The notes: generated from the letters alone by a model not told the origin. Counted from the stretch's first letter, positions 7,916 through 17,310 are shown. The stretch: 64,000 bases of DNA from Lentisphaerae bacterium RIFOXYC12_FULL_60_16 (GCA_001803315.1 MHBQ01000065.1:1-64000), one strand, 5' to 3'. A program made the numbers and translations.

Positions 7916-8749
7916 ATGGACCATATTGCATATTTCGGGCCGGAAGGCACCTATTCGGAATTGATCGCACGCAAACGATTCGGTAAACATTCAACCTACC
8001 TCCCTTTCCCCGCCATTACGGATGTGTGCCGTCATGTCGCACGCCATCCTGGACATCTCGGTGTGGTACCCATCGAAAACTCATCCGGTGGAGCCATCCA
8101 TGAGACCGTAGACATTTTGATTGCACACCGCCCCCGTGTCTGGATACATGAGGAATTAAGTCTGAATGTACGTCTGGCGCTTCTGGGACATCGTGGTAAC
8201 ACGATCCGGACCTTGTATTCACATTTTGCCCCCCTGGATCACTGTGCCGCATGGATACGCAAGCATATGCCGGGGGTAGGCAAGCATCTCACCACAAGTA
8301 CCGCCCAGGCTGCCGAAAAGGCCGCCCAAGACCCTCATGCGGCAGCGCTTGGAAATCGCACATTAGCGGCACTGCATGCCCTGTCCGTCCTGCATTTCCC
8401 GGTGGAAGCCGATGTCCCCAACCTGACAACCTTTCTGGTCCTGACCGCACGAACACCCATGGCTCCGCCAAAGCGGCCGGGAACCAAAATGACGCTCGTT
8501 GCCCATTTACCAAACCGACCCGGCAGCCTTTGCACGTTTCTCGAAACATTCCGCGATGAGTCCGTGAATCTTAGTCGGATATTGTCACGCCCCATTCGGG
8601 GTTGTCCACGGGAGTATGCATTTCTGGTTGACGTGGAAGGTTCCCCATCCAATCCACACGTCCGGTCTGCCTTGCAAAGGGCCAAGGCCACATGCGTCAG
8701 CCTCCGGATTGCCGGTTACTTCCCTTGCCGCAAACCCTATTCCTCATGA
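7916..8749 (+). CDS. pheA: Prephenate dehydratase with ACT domain
   Basis: Converts prephenate to phenylpyruvate in phenylalanine synthesis. The 277-residue protein has the GPEGTYSE start, VPIENSSGGAIHETVD (residues about 51-66), STAQAAEKAA and a C-terminal ACT domain (about 191-270). Two hallmark motifs are altered: the catalytic TRF triplet reads TTF (residues 171-173) and the Phe-binding ESRP motif reads LSRP (213-216). The start ATG at 7916 is chosen because the family begins there, although the frame is open to 7826. It heads an operon with the DUF362 gene, whose ATG overlaps its stop. Confidence 0.85.
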   Translation: MDHIAYFGPEGTYSELIARKRFGKHSTYLPFPAITDVCRHVARHPGHLGVVPIENSSGGAIHETVDILIAHRPRVWIHEELSLNVRLALLGHRGNTIRTLYSHFAPLDHCAAWIRKHMPGVGKHLTTSTAQAAEKAAQDPHAAALGNRTLAALHALSVLHFPVEADVPNLTTFLVLTARTPMAPPKRPGTKMTLVAHLPNRPGSLCTFLETFRDESVNLSRILSRPIRGCPREYAFLVDVEGSPSNPHVRSALQRAKATCVSLRIAGYFPCRKPYSS

Positions 8750-9894
8750 TCCGGACGCCCCCCAACCCACAGCCCATCGCCTTTCGTCATTGCCGGGAAT
8801 ATACCGCCGACTTGGCGCCGGTTCTGGAATCGCTTCTGGAACCCCTGGGCGGCATGGCTGCTTTTGTTAAATCCGGTCAAACCGTAATCCTGAAACCCAA
8901 TCTTCTATCGGACCGACATCCGGATCAGGCCATTACCACCCACCCCGCACTGGTGCAGGCCGTGATCCGTTTGGTACGCCGGCAAGGCGGCATACCTCGG
9001 ATTGCCGACAGCCCTGCCGCGGCGGTCAAACTGGAACGGGTATGGGAAAAGACAGGGATGAAAGCACTGGCGGAAACCGAGCAGGTTGACCTGATCAATC
9101 TGGAACAGGCTGGATCCGTACGGTTCGACGATGCGGAAGGTTCATTTACAATCGCCAAACCGATACTGGAAGCCGACGTTTTAATTAATATTCCAAAGGT
9201 TAAAACCCATGTATTCATGACGCTGACAGGTGCCGTCAAGAATCTGTATGGAACCATTCCGGGCTACCAGAAAACGCATCTACACAAACAACATCCCGAT
9301 CCTTTTAGTTTCGCCCGCCTCCTCGCACGGATACATGATCGCATTCCACCGGCTGTAACCATTCTGGATGGTATCGTAGGCATGGAAGGTAATGGCCCCT
9401 CCGGTGGTACCCCCCGCGCCTGGGGGTTTCTTGCTGCCGGACGGGATGCTTTCCAGCTTGACGCATTCCTTTGTGCCCTGCTCAAGATTCCCCTTGGTTC
9501 AGTTCCCTACCTGTTCAAGGACCGGTTACCTTCTCCGTCATGTTCCTCCGTCGATGCGTTCGACATACGGGGTGATACACCGCGACTTGACCCGCGCCCC
9601 TGCCAGATTCCCCCTTCCTTTCTACTACGTTTTATCCCGCGCTTTCTGGTGAAACTGGTCGCTCCTTACTTTTGGTTGCGGCCCGCCATTGCCGCCTCAA
9701 CCTGTATCCGGTGTCTCCAATGTGTAGCGGCCTGTCCCATGCAGGCGCTGACAACAGCGGATCGACAGGTCCCGACCTTGACCCCTTCCCGTTGTATCGG
9801 ATGTTGTTGTTGTCATGAAGTCTGTCCAGTCAAAGCAATCAGCATGGAACGAAGTCCCCTGCTACGCATGATTCGCAGAAAGCGAAATCCATGA
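8746..9894 (+). CDS. DUF362 protein with C-terminal 4Fe-4S domains
   Basis: A 382-residue protein combining an N-terminal DUF362 domain (GQTVILKPNLLS, INIPKVKTH, GAVKNLYG) with two C-terminal ferredoxin-type clusters. The first is CIRCLQCVAACP from Cys320 and the second CIGCCCCHEVCP from Cys350, each fitting C-x2-C-x2-C-x3-CP. Such proteins are common in anaerobes and their reaction is not known; an electron-transfer or iron-sulphur role is inferred. It overlaps pheA and the following acyltransferase gene by ATGA, so the three are translationally coupled. Confidence 0.85.
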   Translation: MIRTPPNPQPIAFRHCREYTADLAPVLESLLEPLGGMAAFVKSGQTVILKPNLLSDRHPDQAITTHPALVQAVIRLVRRQGGIPRIADSPAAAVKLERVWEKTGMKALAETEQVDLINLEQAGSVRFDDAEGSFTIAKPILEADVLINIPKVKTHVFMTLTGAVKNLYGTIPGYQKTHLHKQHPDPFSFARLLARIHDRIPPAVTILDGIVGMEGNGPSGGTPRAWGFLAAGRDAFQLDAFLCALLKIPLGSVPYLFKDRLPSPSCSSVDAFDIRGDTPRLDPRPCQIPPSFLLRFIPRFLVKLVAPYFWLRPAIAASTCIRCLQCVAACPMQALTTADRQVPTLTPSRCIGCCCCHEVCPVKAISMERSPLLRMIRRKRNP

Positions 9895-10838
9895 AACCGG
9901 TCCGTTTTCGCCATCGGGTTGAATACCAGGCGCTGCGATTCATTGAATCGGTATGCCGTAAACTTCCCTATCGACAGGCCCTTGCGCTTGCGGGTGCGAT
10001 TGCACGCATTATGTTTATGCTTGCACGATCACGGGTTCATGTGGCGACGGCCCGTATTCTGTCGGTTCTTGGCAACACCATGACCCCTGCAGAAGCCCGG
10101 CAAGTGGCCTGGATATCATTGCGGAACATGCATTTCAATCTGGTTGATCTTTTACGTGCAGAGCCCCTGTCCGACGACCTGTTGCTTCAACGATTCGGCA
10201 CGTTGAATGTCCTGCCTGAAATCCCCCGTCCATCAACCAACCACACGGGAATCATCCTGGCCACACCCCACATGGGCTCCTGGGAACTGGCCGCCGGTTT
10301 ATTTCATCATGCCGTTATGCCGCTGTTCACAATCAGTGCCCCCCAGCATAACGCTTTGGTCGCACAATATAGTTTTACCCTGCGGCTTCGATTCGGTGTT
10401 GAGACGCTTATCCGGGGTTCCGATATGATGCGCACCGTTATCCGCCAGCTACGCCATGGCAAATCACTGGCCATCATGCCCGACCTGCGGTGCCCCGAGC
10501 CTGAAATCGAAGTGCCATTCCTCGGCGGTATCGCAAATGTTCGCCGCGGAATGGCGTTGTTTGCCCGTCTGGCAAATGTCCCGATATATCCATGCATCTG
10601 TATTCGTGACGGTTGGACACGCCACCGGATCGAGGTCCATCAACCGATCCTACCCGACAAATCGCTGGACAATGAGACGGATATCCGAAGAATGACCGCC
10701 GGTGTATTGAAAATCATGGATCAGGCAATACGCGAACATCCCGAGCAATGGTTTTGGTTCAATAAACGTTGGGTGTTGGATCCAATCATTCAGGTTCCGC
10801 ATAAGCAACAGCCGGAGAAGTCCGGAACGGGAGATTAA
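9891..10838 (+). CDS. LpxL/HtrB-like lipid A lauroyl acyltransferase
   Basis: A 315-residue member of the lysophospholipid acyltransferase family that adds secondary acyl chains to lipid A. It has a hydrophobic N-terminal segment and the catalytic H-x4-E motif HMGSWE (His127, Glu132), followed by the LpxL-type GKSLAIMPDLR (usually a DQR-type motif) and PVFPF-like VPFLGGIANVRRG regions. WFWFNKRW near the C-terminus is typical. It indicates an outer membrane with lipid A. Coupled to the DUF362 gene upstream and 2 bases from dapL. Confidence 0.85.
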   Translation: MKPVRFRHRVEYQALRFIESVCRKLPYRQALALAGAIARIMFMLARSRVHVATARILSVLGNTMTPAEARQVAWISLRNMHFNLVDLLRAEPLSDDLLLQRFGTLNVLPEIPRPSTNHTGIILATPHMGSWELAAGLFHHAVMPLFTISAPQHNALVAQYSFTLRLRFGVETLIRGSDMMRTVIRQLRHGKSLAIMPDLRCPEPEIEVPFLGGIANVRRGMALFARLANVPIYPCICIRDGWTRHRIEVHQPILPDKSLDNETDIRRMTAGVLKIMDQAIREHPEQWFWFNKRWVLDPIIQVPHKQQPEKSGTGD

Positions 10839-10840
10839 CC

Positions 10841-12064
10841 ATGGAAGTACAGGATCTTTTTGCAGATCGTATCGGTGGTAAACATTTCGGAACCGATACA
10901 ACGATTTACAAGTTTGAGAAGATCAAACGTGCAAAAGCAGCCGCCCGACAACAGAATCCAGGCATCGAATTGCTTGATTTTGGGGTTGGTGAACCCGACC
11001 AGATGGCACCCGATACCATTCGTTCCGCACTCAAACAGGCGGTCGATGATCCGGCAAACCGCGGCTATTCGGATAATGGAATTACCGAATTCAGACAGGC
11101 GGCGGCCCGTTATCTCGAAACCTTCTTCAAGGTGCGAAACATCGACCCCGACACGGAAATCAACCACAGCATTGGATCAAAACCAGCCCTGGCCATGTTA
11201 CCAATGTGTTTTATCAACCCCGGCGACGTAAGTCTGGTTACCGTTCCCGGTTATCCCGTGCTTGCCACGCACACCCGATACCTGGGTGGTGAAGTCGTGA
11301 AATTACCCCTGTTGAAAGCGAATGCATTCTATCCGGATTTGGATTCAATATCGGGCGATATCGCCCGACGGGCCAAACTGATCTATGTCAATTACCCGAA
11401 CAACCCCACCGGCGCACCCCCATCGGAAGCCTTTTTCGACCGGCTGATTGCCTTTGCCCAGGCTCATAACGTCCTCATTGTACAGGATGCCGCCTATGCA
11501 ACGCTGATATACGGAAGTCCCGGTCTTTCTATTCTCAGCCGCCCCGGCGGCAAAGCTTGCGCCATCGAACTGCATTCCATGAGTAAGAGTTACAATATGA
11601 CCGGATGGCGCCTGGGGTTTGTCGCCGGATCATCACGGGTTGTCCAGGCTTATGCAGAGGTGAAGGACAACATCGATTCCGGTCAGTTCAAAGCCATCCA
11701 GGTGGCGGCCTGTGCCGGCATTGCCAACCGGGACCTGTCCGATGCAATCAAGGCACATTACGAACAACGCCTGCATAAGATGGTAAAGGCGTTACAATCG
11801 GTTGGATTCCGTGCCACCATGCCGGGCGGTACCTTCTACTTGTACGTTGAAGCTCCAACAGCCGCTGGCCCCACCTTGTTTCATACCGCCGAGGATGCCT
11901 CGCAACATCTGATTCGTGAATGTTTGATTTCAACCGTTCCCTGGGATGATGCCGGCCGCTATCTCCGATTTTCCGCCACCTTTGAATCCGCGGGAATATC
12001 CGACGATGACCGGGTGATCGGTGAACTTGCCAAACGGTTGGGCAAGCTCAATCTCCGGTGGTAA
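10841..12064 (+). CDS. dapL: LL-diaminopimelate aminotransferase
   Basis: PLP aminotransferase that turns tetrahydrodipicolinate into LL-diaminopimelate in one step, for lysine and peptidoglycan. The 407-residue protein has GVGEPDQMAPD, YSDNGITEFR, NYPNNPTGAP and the PLP lysine motif SMSKSYNMTGWR with Lys249. FSATFE near the C-terminus carries the substrate carboxylate Arg just before it. Its overall match is to the DapL2 type found in Chlamydiae-related and other bacteria. Last gene of the pheA operon; it converges on purC with a 9-base gap. Confidence 0.9.
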   Translation: MEVQDLFADRIGGKHFGTDTTIYKFEKIKRAKAAARQQNPGIELLDFGVGEPDQMAPDTIRSALKQAVDDPANRGYSDNGITEFRQAAARYLETFFKVRNIDPDTEINHSIGSKPALAMLPMCFINPGDVSLVTVPGYPVLATHTRYLGGEVVKLPLLKANAFYPDLDSISGDIARRAKLIYVNYPNNPTGAPPSEAFFDRLIAFAQAHNVLIVQDAAYATLIYGSPGLSILSRPGGKACAIELHSMSKSYNMTGWRLGFVAGSSRVVQAYAEVKDNIDSGQFKAIQVAACAGIANRDLSDAIKAHYEQRLHKMVKALQSVGFRATMPGGTFYLYVEAPTAAGPTLFHTAEDASQHLIRECLISTVPWDDAGRYLRFSATFESAGISDDDRVIGELAKRLGKLNLRW

Positions 12065-12073
12065 TACGCTTGA

Positions 12074-13033
12074 TCACGCTCGGTAGGATTGCAAGTTGCG
12101 TTCAATACGTTTTTGAACCGGTTCGTCGTCGACCACAAACTCCCGTCCAGTGATAAGTTCATAGGCCTGAATATAACGCCGGGCAGCTTCAATCCTGACA
12201 TCGTCCGGAAGTAGGGGCGGTTTCCCTTCACCGCGGAATCCACGGTCCGCCAGCCATTCCCGCACATATTCCTTGTCGAGCTTGCGTTGGTCCTTGCCTT
12301 GTTCAAACAGGGACCGGTAGGTATCGGCGAACCAGAACCGGGAAGAGTCCGGGGTATTGATCTCATCCGAAACGACCAACTTTCCGTTCAACTTTCCCAA
12401 TTCATACTTGGTGTCGACAAAGATCAATCCACGGCGGGCCGCGATTTCGACACCGCGTTGGTATAATTTAAAGCAAATATCGGCGGCCGCATCAAAAGTC
12501 ACCGGATCTATCAACCCGTCCGCTATGGCCTCCGCCCGTGAAATCGGACGGTCATGCTTTTCATGCTTGGTGGTTGGCGTCAGGATTGGCTGGTTGAGTT
12601 TCTGGTCTTTGCGAAGACCTTCGGCCAGTCGGTTCCCGCAAAAATCACGGACTCCCCGTTCGTAATTGTACCATGCTGACGTGGTGGTGACGCCGGTGAT
12701 ATATCCCCGCACGATCAACTCCAGCGGCAATTGTGCGCACTCCGCAACCACCATGACATTGGGATCAGGAACCGACAGTACGTGATTCGGCACAATATCA
12801 GCAGTCTGCTCGAACCAGAAGGCCGCCATTTGAGTCAACACCTGCCCCTTAAATGGAATGGTTCCCAGTATGCAGTCAAAGGCGGAAATCCGGTCGGTTG
12901 CAATCAATATCCGACGTCCCGGCTGTTTATAGGAATCACGGACCTTTCCTTGTTCACGTTGTCCCATGCCGGTTAGCGTTGTTTGTTCCAAAACCTGTTT
13001 CAATTCCTGCCGGATACGTGATTCAGATATCAT
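12074..13033 (-). CDS. purC: SAICAR synthetase
   Basis: Phosphoribosylaminoimidazole-succinocarboxamide synthase of purine synthesis. The 319-residue protein shows GKVRDSYKQPGRRILIATDRISAFD near the N-terminus (read in two parts, GKVRDSY and TDRISAFD), ELIVRGYITG, and FVDTKYELG. It is the longer, yeast-like type. The ATG at 13033 is preferred over the one at 13039 because AAGGA ends six bases before it and directly abuts the other. It is the last gene of a long minus-strand series starting at 19064. Confidence 0.95.
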   Translation of the reverse strand: MISESRIRQELKQVLEQTTLTGMGQREQGKVRDSYKQPGRRILIATDRISAFDCILGTIPFKGQVLTQMAAFWFEQTADIVPNHVLSVPDPNVMVVAECAQLPLELIVRGYITGVTTTSAWYNYERGVRDFCGNRLAEGLRKDQKLNQPILTPTTKHEKHDRPISRAEAIADGLIDPVTFDAAADICFKLYQRGVEIAARRGLIFVDTKYELGKLNGKLVVSDEINTPDSSRFWFADTYRSLFEQGKDQRKLDKEYVREWLADRGFRGEGKPPLLPDDVRIEAARRYIQAYELITGREFVVDDEPVQKRIERNLQSYRA

Positions 13034-13055
13034 GATCATTCCTTACGGGCGTTGG

Positions 13056-13691
13056 TTACGATTTCAGTTGTTCGATCAAAGGATAAAGCCGGCGACCCGG
13101 GCAGAGGCTCTGGCCAAGGTCACGATGACCATATATGCGATGCAGTTTGATATCAAAGGTGCGTCGAAGCAGCCCCAGCAGTTTCATCAGGGACCCGACC
13201 TGCTCACCGGTCGGTTCCTGAATTTCATAATTACCAAGCAGGACCACACCGATATTCCGCTCATTCTGGTCGACGACATGGGCTCCCTCATAAACCAGGG
13301 ACCGGCATTCCCATATGCGCCCGGCCCGATCCAGCAGGAAATGATAACCGATGTCGCCATACTGACGTTGCCAGTGATCCTGAAGAATACTATTGAGTGC
13401 TTCAATCACCTTGGGTTCGGCAAGCGGCTGTACCGGCACTTCGCCCGCGGTGTGGTGAACCGTGATACGGTCAAATCCGCCAGCCTCCCGCATCCGCCAC
13501 GGTCGCGGCACCATGGTGGTCCAGTTTGCACGAGGGCTGACAACCAGCCCCTCCTTTGCATAGTCCACATCAATCGGTGGCAACAAACGTTTGGCAACTG
13601 CCGCCTGGGTGGTCGGGATCAGCCCACAGCTCACGGGAAGCGCCATGATAAACCGCCATAAAAATCCACGTCGTGTCATGGGATGTGTCAT
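13056..13691 (-). CDS. Tat-exported N-acetylmuramoyl-L-alanine amidase
   Basis: Cleaves the bond between muramic acid and the stem peptide in peptidoglycan. The 211-residue protein starts with a twin-arginine signal (TRRGFLW) and hydrophobic region, then an amidase_2/PGRP domain. Zinc ligands are visible as the His of TVHHTA, the His of YGHRD and the Cys of LCPG; YHFLLDRAGRIWECR is the usual middle motif. ATG at 13691 is chosen, with a TTG at 13706 and ATG at 13679 as alternatives. Export through Tat suggests a folded or cofactor-bound form crosses the membrane. It follows an unknown gene by 21 bases. Confidence 0.87.
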   Translation of the reverse strand: MTHPMTRRGFLWRFIMALPVSCGLIPTTQAAVAKRLLPPIDVDYAKEGLVVSPRANWTTMVPRPWRMREAGGFDRITVHHTAGEVPVQPLAEPKVIEALNSILQDHWQRQYGDIGYHFLLDRAGRIWECRSLVYEGAHVVDQNERNIGVVLLGNYEIQEPTGEQVGSLMKLLGLLRRTFDIKLHRIYGHRDLGQSLCPGRRLYPLIEQLKS

Positions 13692-13712
13692 CGAAAATAC
13701 CCGCAATAAATC

Positions 13713-14330
13713 CTACAGCATATCCAGGTTCATCACCCGCGGGACTGACCGCCACTTCCGTTGTTCACCGATCCGTGTCAAAAGCTGACCACAATGATCG
13801 ACCATTTCGCCCGCCACGGGTATAACCTGTTGCGGCACGTCTGTTCCCATCAGTAATTGGGCGGTCGAACAGACATGCAACAATCCCAACACCCCCCGGC
13901 CCTGTTCGGGGTCCCAGACTTCCGCCATGGATTCCAACACCAAACGCAGGCCGGCAAAAAACACCAGTTCCAATCCCGCATCCTGAGTCACCGTCATGCG
14001 ACGAAGGTCCAGAACCCACACCGCATCGGAACCGGCGGCAATCCACTCGGTGGGACGAACCAACCCCGTCCCGTGCAGCAAGAGTCGTTTCGCCGCCATA
14101 CCATGGCCCATTGAATCCAAGGCACGCGATGCAAGCACCAGGGCATGATCGGAATCCACGAGAAACGACGTACGTCCATCTTCAATGAAATCTTCGACAG
14201 CACCGGCCATCTGTTCAATGGCATGTGGCTCCAGAAACTCATCACCACATGCCGACTCGATGATATGTGACAAATGCGCCACCAGACGACTCTGACGGGT
14301 GGCGACGGTGATCCCCGGGTCCAATATCAT
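13713..14330 (-). CDS. Conserved-looking protein of unknown function next to nrdR
   Basis: A 205-residue protein I do not recognise. It is mostly alpha-helical in character, with an acidic N-terminal half (IEQMAGAVEDFIEDG), a central LHGTGLVRPTEWIAAGSDAVWVLDLRRM and several hydrophobic helices (LELVFFAGLRLVLESMAEVW) that are amphipathic rather than clear membrane spans. No Cys/His metal motif and no signal peptide are visible. Its start overlaps the end of nrdR by 4 bases (ATGA), showing translational coupling, and the amidase gene follows closely. The codon use looks like that of its neighbours. Confidence 0.75.
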   Translation of the reverse strand: MILDPGITVATRQSRLVAHLSHIIESACGDEFLEPHAIEQMAGAVEDFIEDGRTSFLVDSDHALVLASRALDSMGHGMAAKRLLLHGTGLVRPTEWIAAGSDAVWVLDLRRMTVTQDAGLELVFFAGLRLVLESMAEVWDPEQGRGVLGLLHVCSTAQLLMGTDVPQQVIPVAGEMVDHCGQLLTRIGEQRKWRSVPRVMNLDML

Positions 14331-14794
14331 GCTTCCGGAGCATCCTTCCCCACCAGTCCCTCGATAGCGTTAAGGAACTGGTTGACATCCCGGAACCGAC
14401 GATACACGGACGCGAAACGTACAAACGCTACTTCGTCGAGTTTCTCCAATCGTTCCATAACCTTCCGCCCGATAGCTTCACTGGAGACTTCACGTTCGTA
14501 TTCGCTTTCCAACTCCTCGATAATACTGTCAACAATCTTTTCGATTTGTTCGGCACTGATGGGCCGTTTTTCGCAGGCACGGTGCAGGCCGTTTGCCAGC
14601 TTGTGGGCATCCAGGGCCTCATGCCGGCCGTCACGTTTCACGACCCTCAACTTGGCCTTCACCACTTCTTCATAGGTGGTGAAACGCTGGCCGCACAGCA
14701 TGCAACTTCGCCGGCGGCGGATGACTGCACCGTTTCGGGCTGAACGACTGTCGATAACCTTGTCTTCGAGATTTCCGCATTTTGGACAACGCAT
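14327..14794 (-). CDS. nrdR: Transcriptional repressor NrdR
   Basis: Zinc-ribbon and ATP-cone repressor of ribonucleotide reductase genes. The 155-residue protein begins MRCPKCGNLEDKVIDSR, continues with RRRSCMLCGQRFTTYE (four zinc cysteines) and has an ATP-cone domain from about residue 48, including VVKRDGR. Length is normal. No NrdR box or nrd gene was seen in the window. It lies between a two-receiver response regulator gene and an unknown gene, all on the minus strand. Confidence 0.95.
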   Translation of the reverse strand: MRCPKCGNLEDKVIDSRSARNGAVIRRRRSCMLCGQRFTTYEEVVKAKLRVVKRDGRHEALDAHKLANGLHRACEKRPISAEQIEKIVDSIIEELESEYEREVSSEAIGRKVMERLEKLDEVAFVRFASVYRRFRDVNQFLNAIEGLVGKDAPEA

Positions 14795-14806
14795 AGTGAT
14801 CTCATC

Positions 14807-15598
14807 CTAATCATTCAAAACGGTGCGTACTGCCTCCAACACCGCAATCGCACTGTTGCCACGGATAAATTTACGTATCCCGGTTCCGGAATCCGTAAAT
14901 TTCGTACTGGCAACCTGCACATTGCTGTCATCGTATAAAACGATTGGAATGGTTTTGGTGTTTGGCATCTCCTTCAAAACCTGAGCCACGGCATCACCAT
15001 TCATGTTGACCAGCACAAGTTTCAGGACAATGATATCCGGGCGCATCACAATGGATTTTTCCAGGACCTCAGGACCACTGTAAACCCTTTCCACGACATA
15101 CCCTTCGGATACCAGAACCGTGGCAAGCTGTTCGCTTACCGCACGGTCATCTTCCCCGATGAGCACTTTCCGTCGGGTTACCCGTGCACCCGGCGACGGC
15201 TCATCGTCTGCTCCGCTGCGCAGGAAAATGATCCTTCCCACCTCCATCAAGAGATCATTGGGATCGCATGGCTTGGCAATAAAACCTTCAACATCCACAT
15301 TGGCAAAAAATTCCGCCATATTTGCCCGTGCCGTTAAGACCAAAATCGGATACTTGGGCTTACCATCAACATTGGATACTGCCTTGAGAAACCCAACCCC
15401 CCCCATGCCGGGCATGCTCATGTCGAGGATAATGAGATCCGGCGTAAATCGCGCCAGTTTCTTTAACCCCTGCTCACCACTGTCTGCCGTCGTAACCTCG
15501 TATCCTTCAAACCGCAGAAAATCGCTCAAGGTCACCAACAGACTGGTATCATCATCCACCAGAAGAATCTTACGCTTGGGTTTATTTTCCATTTCCAT
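14807..15598 (-). CDS. Two-receiver response regulator, second receiver degenerate
   Basis: A 263-residue protein made of two CheY-like receiver domains and no output domain. The first (residues about 9-125) is complete: acidic DDD pocket at 15-17, phospho-acceptor Asp59 in LIILDMSMPG, Thr in VLTAR and Lys in FIAKP. In the second (about 143-263) the acidic GEDDR remains, but the acceptor position reads IIVLKL with Lys193 in place of Asp, so it cannot be phosphorylated there. It lies downstream of a hybrid histidine kinase gene and most likely receives phosphate from it. Confidence 0.88.
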   Translation of the reverse strand: MEMENKPKRKILLVDDDTSLLVTLSDFLRFEGYEVTTADSGEQGLKKLARFTPDLIILDMSMPGMGGVGFLKAVSNVDGKPKYPILVLTARANMAEFFANVDVEGFIAKPCDPNDLLMEVGRIIFLRSGADDEPSPGARVTRRKVLIGEDDRAVSEQLATVLVSEGYVVERVYSGPEVLEKSIVMRPDIIVLKLVLVNMNGDAVAQVLKEMPNTKTIPIVLYDDSNVQVASTKFTDSGTGIRKFIRGNSAIAVLEAVRTVLND

Positions 15599-15660
15599 GC
15601 TTTCACCTCATCGCTTAACGTTTATCCCAAAAACGATCGATATTCAACCGCTGTCAGGGT

Positions 15661-17310
15661 TCATACCAAGGTCGCCATACCGAGAAAAGCACCTTCCAGT
15701 TTATCGAACAAGGCGGATTCCTGCCAGGGCTTGCTCAAGGCCGGAATGGAGAAACTGTTGAGGATATGGGCGCGGGCCTTCCCGACGTTCCCGGCCGTAA
15801 CCACAATGATCGGTATACGCATGAAACGCTTGTCGCTTTTCATTTTCAGAATCACTTCTGTTCCGTCCATTTCAGGCAATCCCAGATCCAGGATAACGGC
15901 GTCAGGTCGGGCGCGTTCCAGGCAGGCTAATGCCTCCAAACCCGTACTGGCCGGTTGGGTCCGATACCCCTGACCGGTCAATTGCGCTTCCAGAATCTCC
16001 CGTACACCCGTTTCATCTTCAACAACCAGTACGGCGGGAGATTCCACCAGGGACATGCTGATGTATACAATGGTCCCGTGATCCAATTCAGGGGCTGGGC
16101 TTTGTATTTCAATGGTTCCGCCGTGCAGTTGAACGATTTCCTTCGAAATAGCCAGCCCCAGGCCGGATCCGGAAGGTTGCTCACCCACCGTGAAGTAACG
16201 ATCCATGACCTTGTCAACAGCTTCGGGAGGTATCCCAATCCCGGTATCCTGGACCGTTATCAGAACATGTCCCGCCCAATTTGGGTAATGCTGGATCCGC
16301 ACCGCAACCTGCCCGCTACCCTGCGGAGTGAACTTTATGGCATTGCCAACCACATTGAGTATGACACGTTCCATTTTGAGCGGGTCACAATTTACAAACC
16401 ATCCCCCGGCATCCGAACCGGATTCGATGGTAAATTCCAAACCCTTTTGTTCGGCAAGTACCCGAAGCGAATTACAGGCACGACGAACCAAACGGACCAG
16501 GGGGGTTTTGGAACGCGAAAGGGTGAGCGTGTTTGTTTCAATTTTCCGCAGGTCCAGGATATCATTGACCGTTGCCAGCAGGCGACGTGAATCCCCTTCC
16601 AGCATTTCCATATAATGGCGGACCCGGTCAGGAAGCGGCCCGACCACACCACGCAATAAATTATGCACGGCATAGATCATGGACGTTAGCGGCGTTCTTA
16701 ATTCATGCGAGACATTGGACACAAACTGCGACCGTGACCGGTCATGTTCTTCAAGGCGCTTGACAGCCTGCTCCAAAGCCTCCTGGGCGCGCTTTCGCAC
16801 GGTAATATCCCGCACAAAAAACACCAGCAGAAGATCACCGGATAATTGGAATTTATTGACGGCAATCTCCGAATGAAAGGTGGACTTGTCCTGTCGCACG
16901 CAGACCGCTTCGATCAACGTGAATCGATGATCCTCGAGATTGGCCAGTACGGCTTCCAGGATGCTGTCGTCGGCACCCGACATCAAATCGATGACACTCG
17001 TCCCCTCCAGTTCATTCCCGGCACAGAGAAAGAAATCCTGGGCGCGTCGATTAAACAGGCGTATGCGTCCCCGATAATCGGTCATAATGACCGCATCATA
17101 CAGACACTGGAATAATCGCGTGAAATCACCAGAAAACGCGGTGTCCATCCCGGAGGCAAGGGCAGCTGAAAGCTGGTTCCCGTCTTTCGGGAAGATATGG
17201 GTTTGCCGTTTCTTACGCTCCAACGACTGGCCCAGAAAATCCGGATGGATATCGATACGCTGGGTTCTGGAGAAGTCATCATTTCCGAATGTATCCGATT
17301 CCGGTGTCAT
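15661..17310 (-). CDS. Hybrid sensor histidine kinase (PAS-HisKA-HATPase-REC)
   Basis: A 549-residue kinase with no clear membrane span, so likely cytoplasmic. Order of domains: linker; PAS sensor (about 60-180, with AVIMTDYRGRIRLFN); HisKA with phospho-acceptor His202 in SNVSHELRTPL; HATPase with N-box NVVGNAIKF, G1 DTGIGIP and G2 GSGLGLA; then a receiver domain with Asp in AVILDLGLPEMDG. The start ATG at 17310 overlaps the stop of the upstream gene (ATGA), which argues against the longer open frame to 17397. It probably works with the scaffold protein upstream and the two-receiver regulator downstream. Confidence 0.9.
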   Translation of the reverse strand: MTPESDTFGNDDFSRTQRIDIHPDFLGQSLERKKRQTHIFPKDGNQLSAALASGMDTAFSGDFTRLFQCLYDAVIMTDYRGRIRLFNRRAQDFFLCAGNELEGTSVIDLMSGADDSILEAVLANLEDHRFTLIEAVCVRQDKSTFHSEIAVNKFQLSGDLLLVFFVRDITVRKRAQEALEQAVKRLEEHDRSRSQFVSNVSHELRTPLTSMIYAVHNLLRGVVGPLPDRVRHYMEMLEGDSRRLLATVNDILDLRKIETNTLTLSRSKTPLVRLVRRACNSLRVLAEQKGLEFTIESGSDAGGWFVNCDPLKMERVILNVVGNAIKFTPQGSGQVAVRIQHYPNWAGHVLITVQDTGIGIPPEAVDKVMDRYFTVGEQPSGSGLGLAISKEIVQLHGGTIEIQSPAPELDHGTIVYISMSLVESPAVLVVEDETGVREILEAQLTGQGYRTQPASTGLEALACLERARPDAVILDLGLPEMDGTEVILKMKSDKRFMRIPIIVVTAGNVGKARAHILNSFSIPALSKPWQESALFDKLEGAFLGMATLV

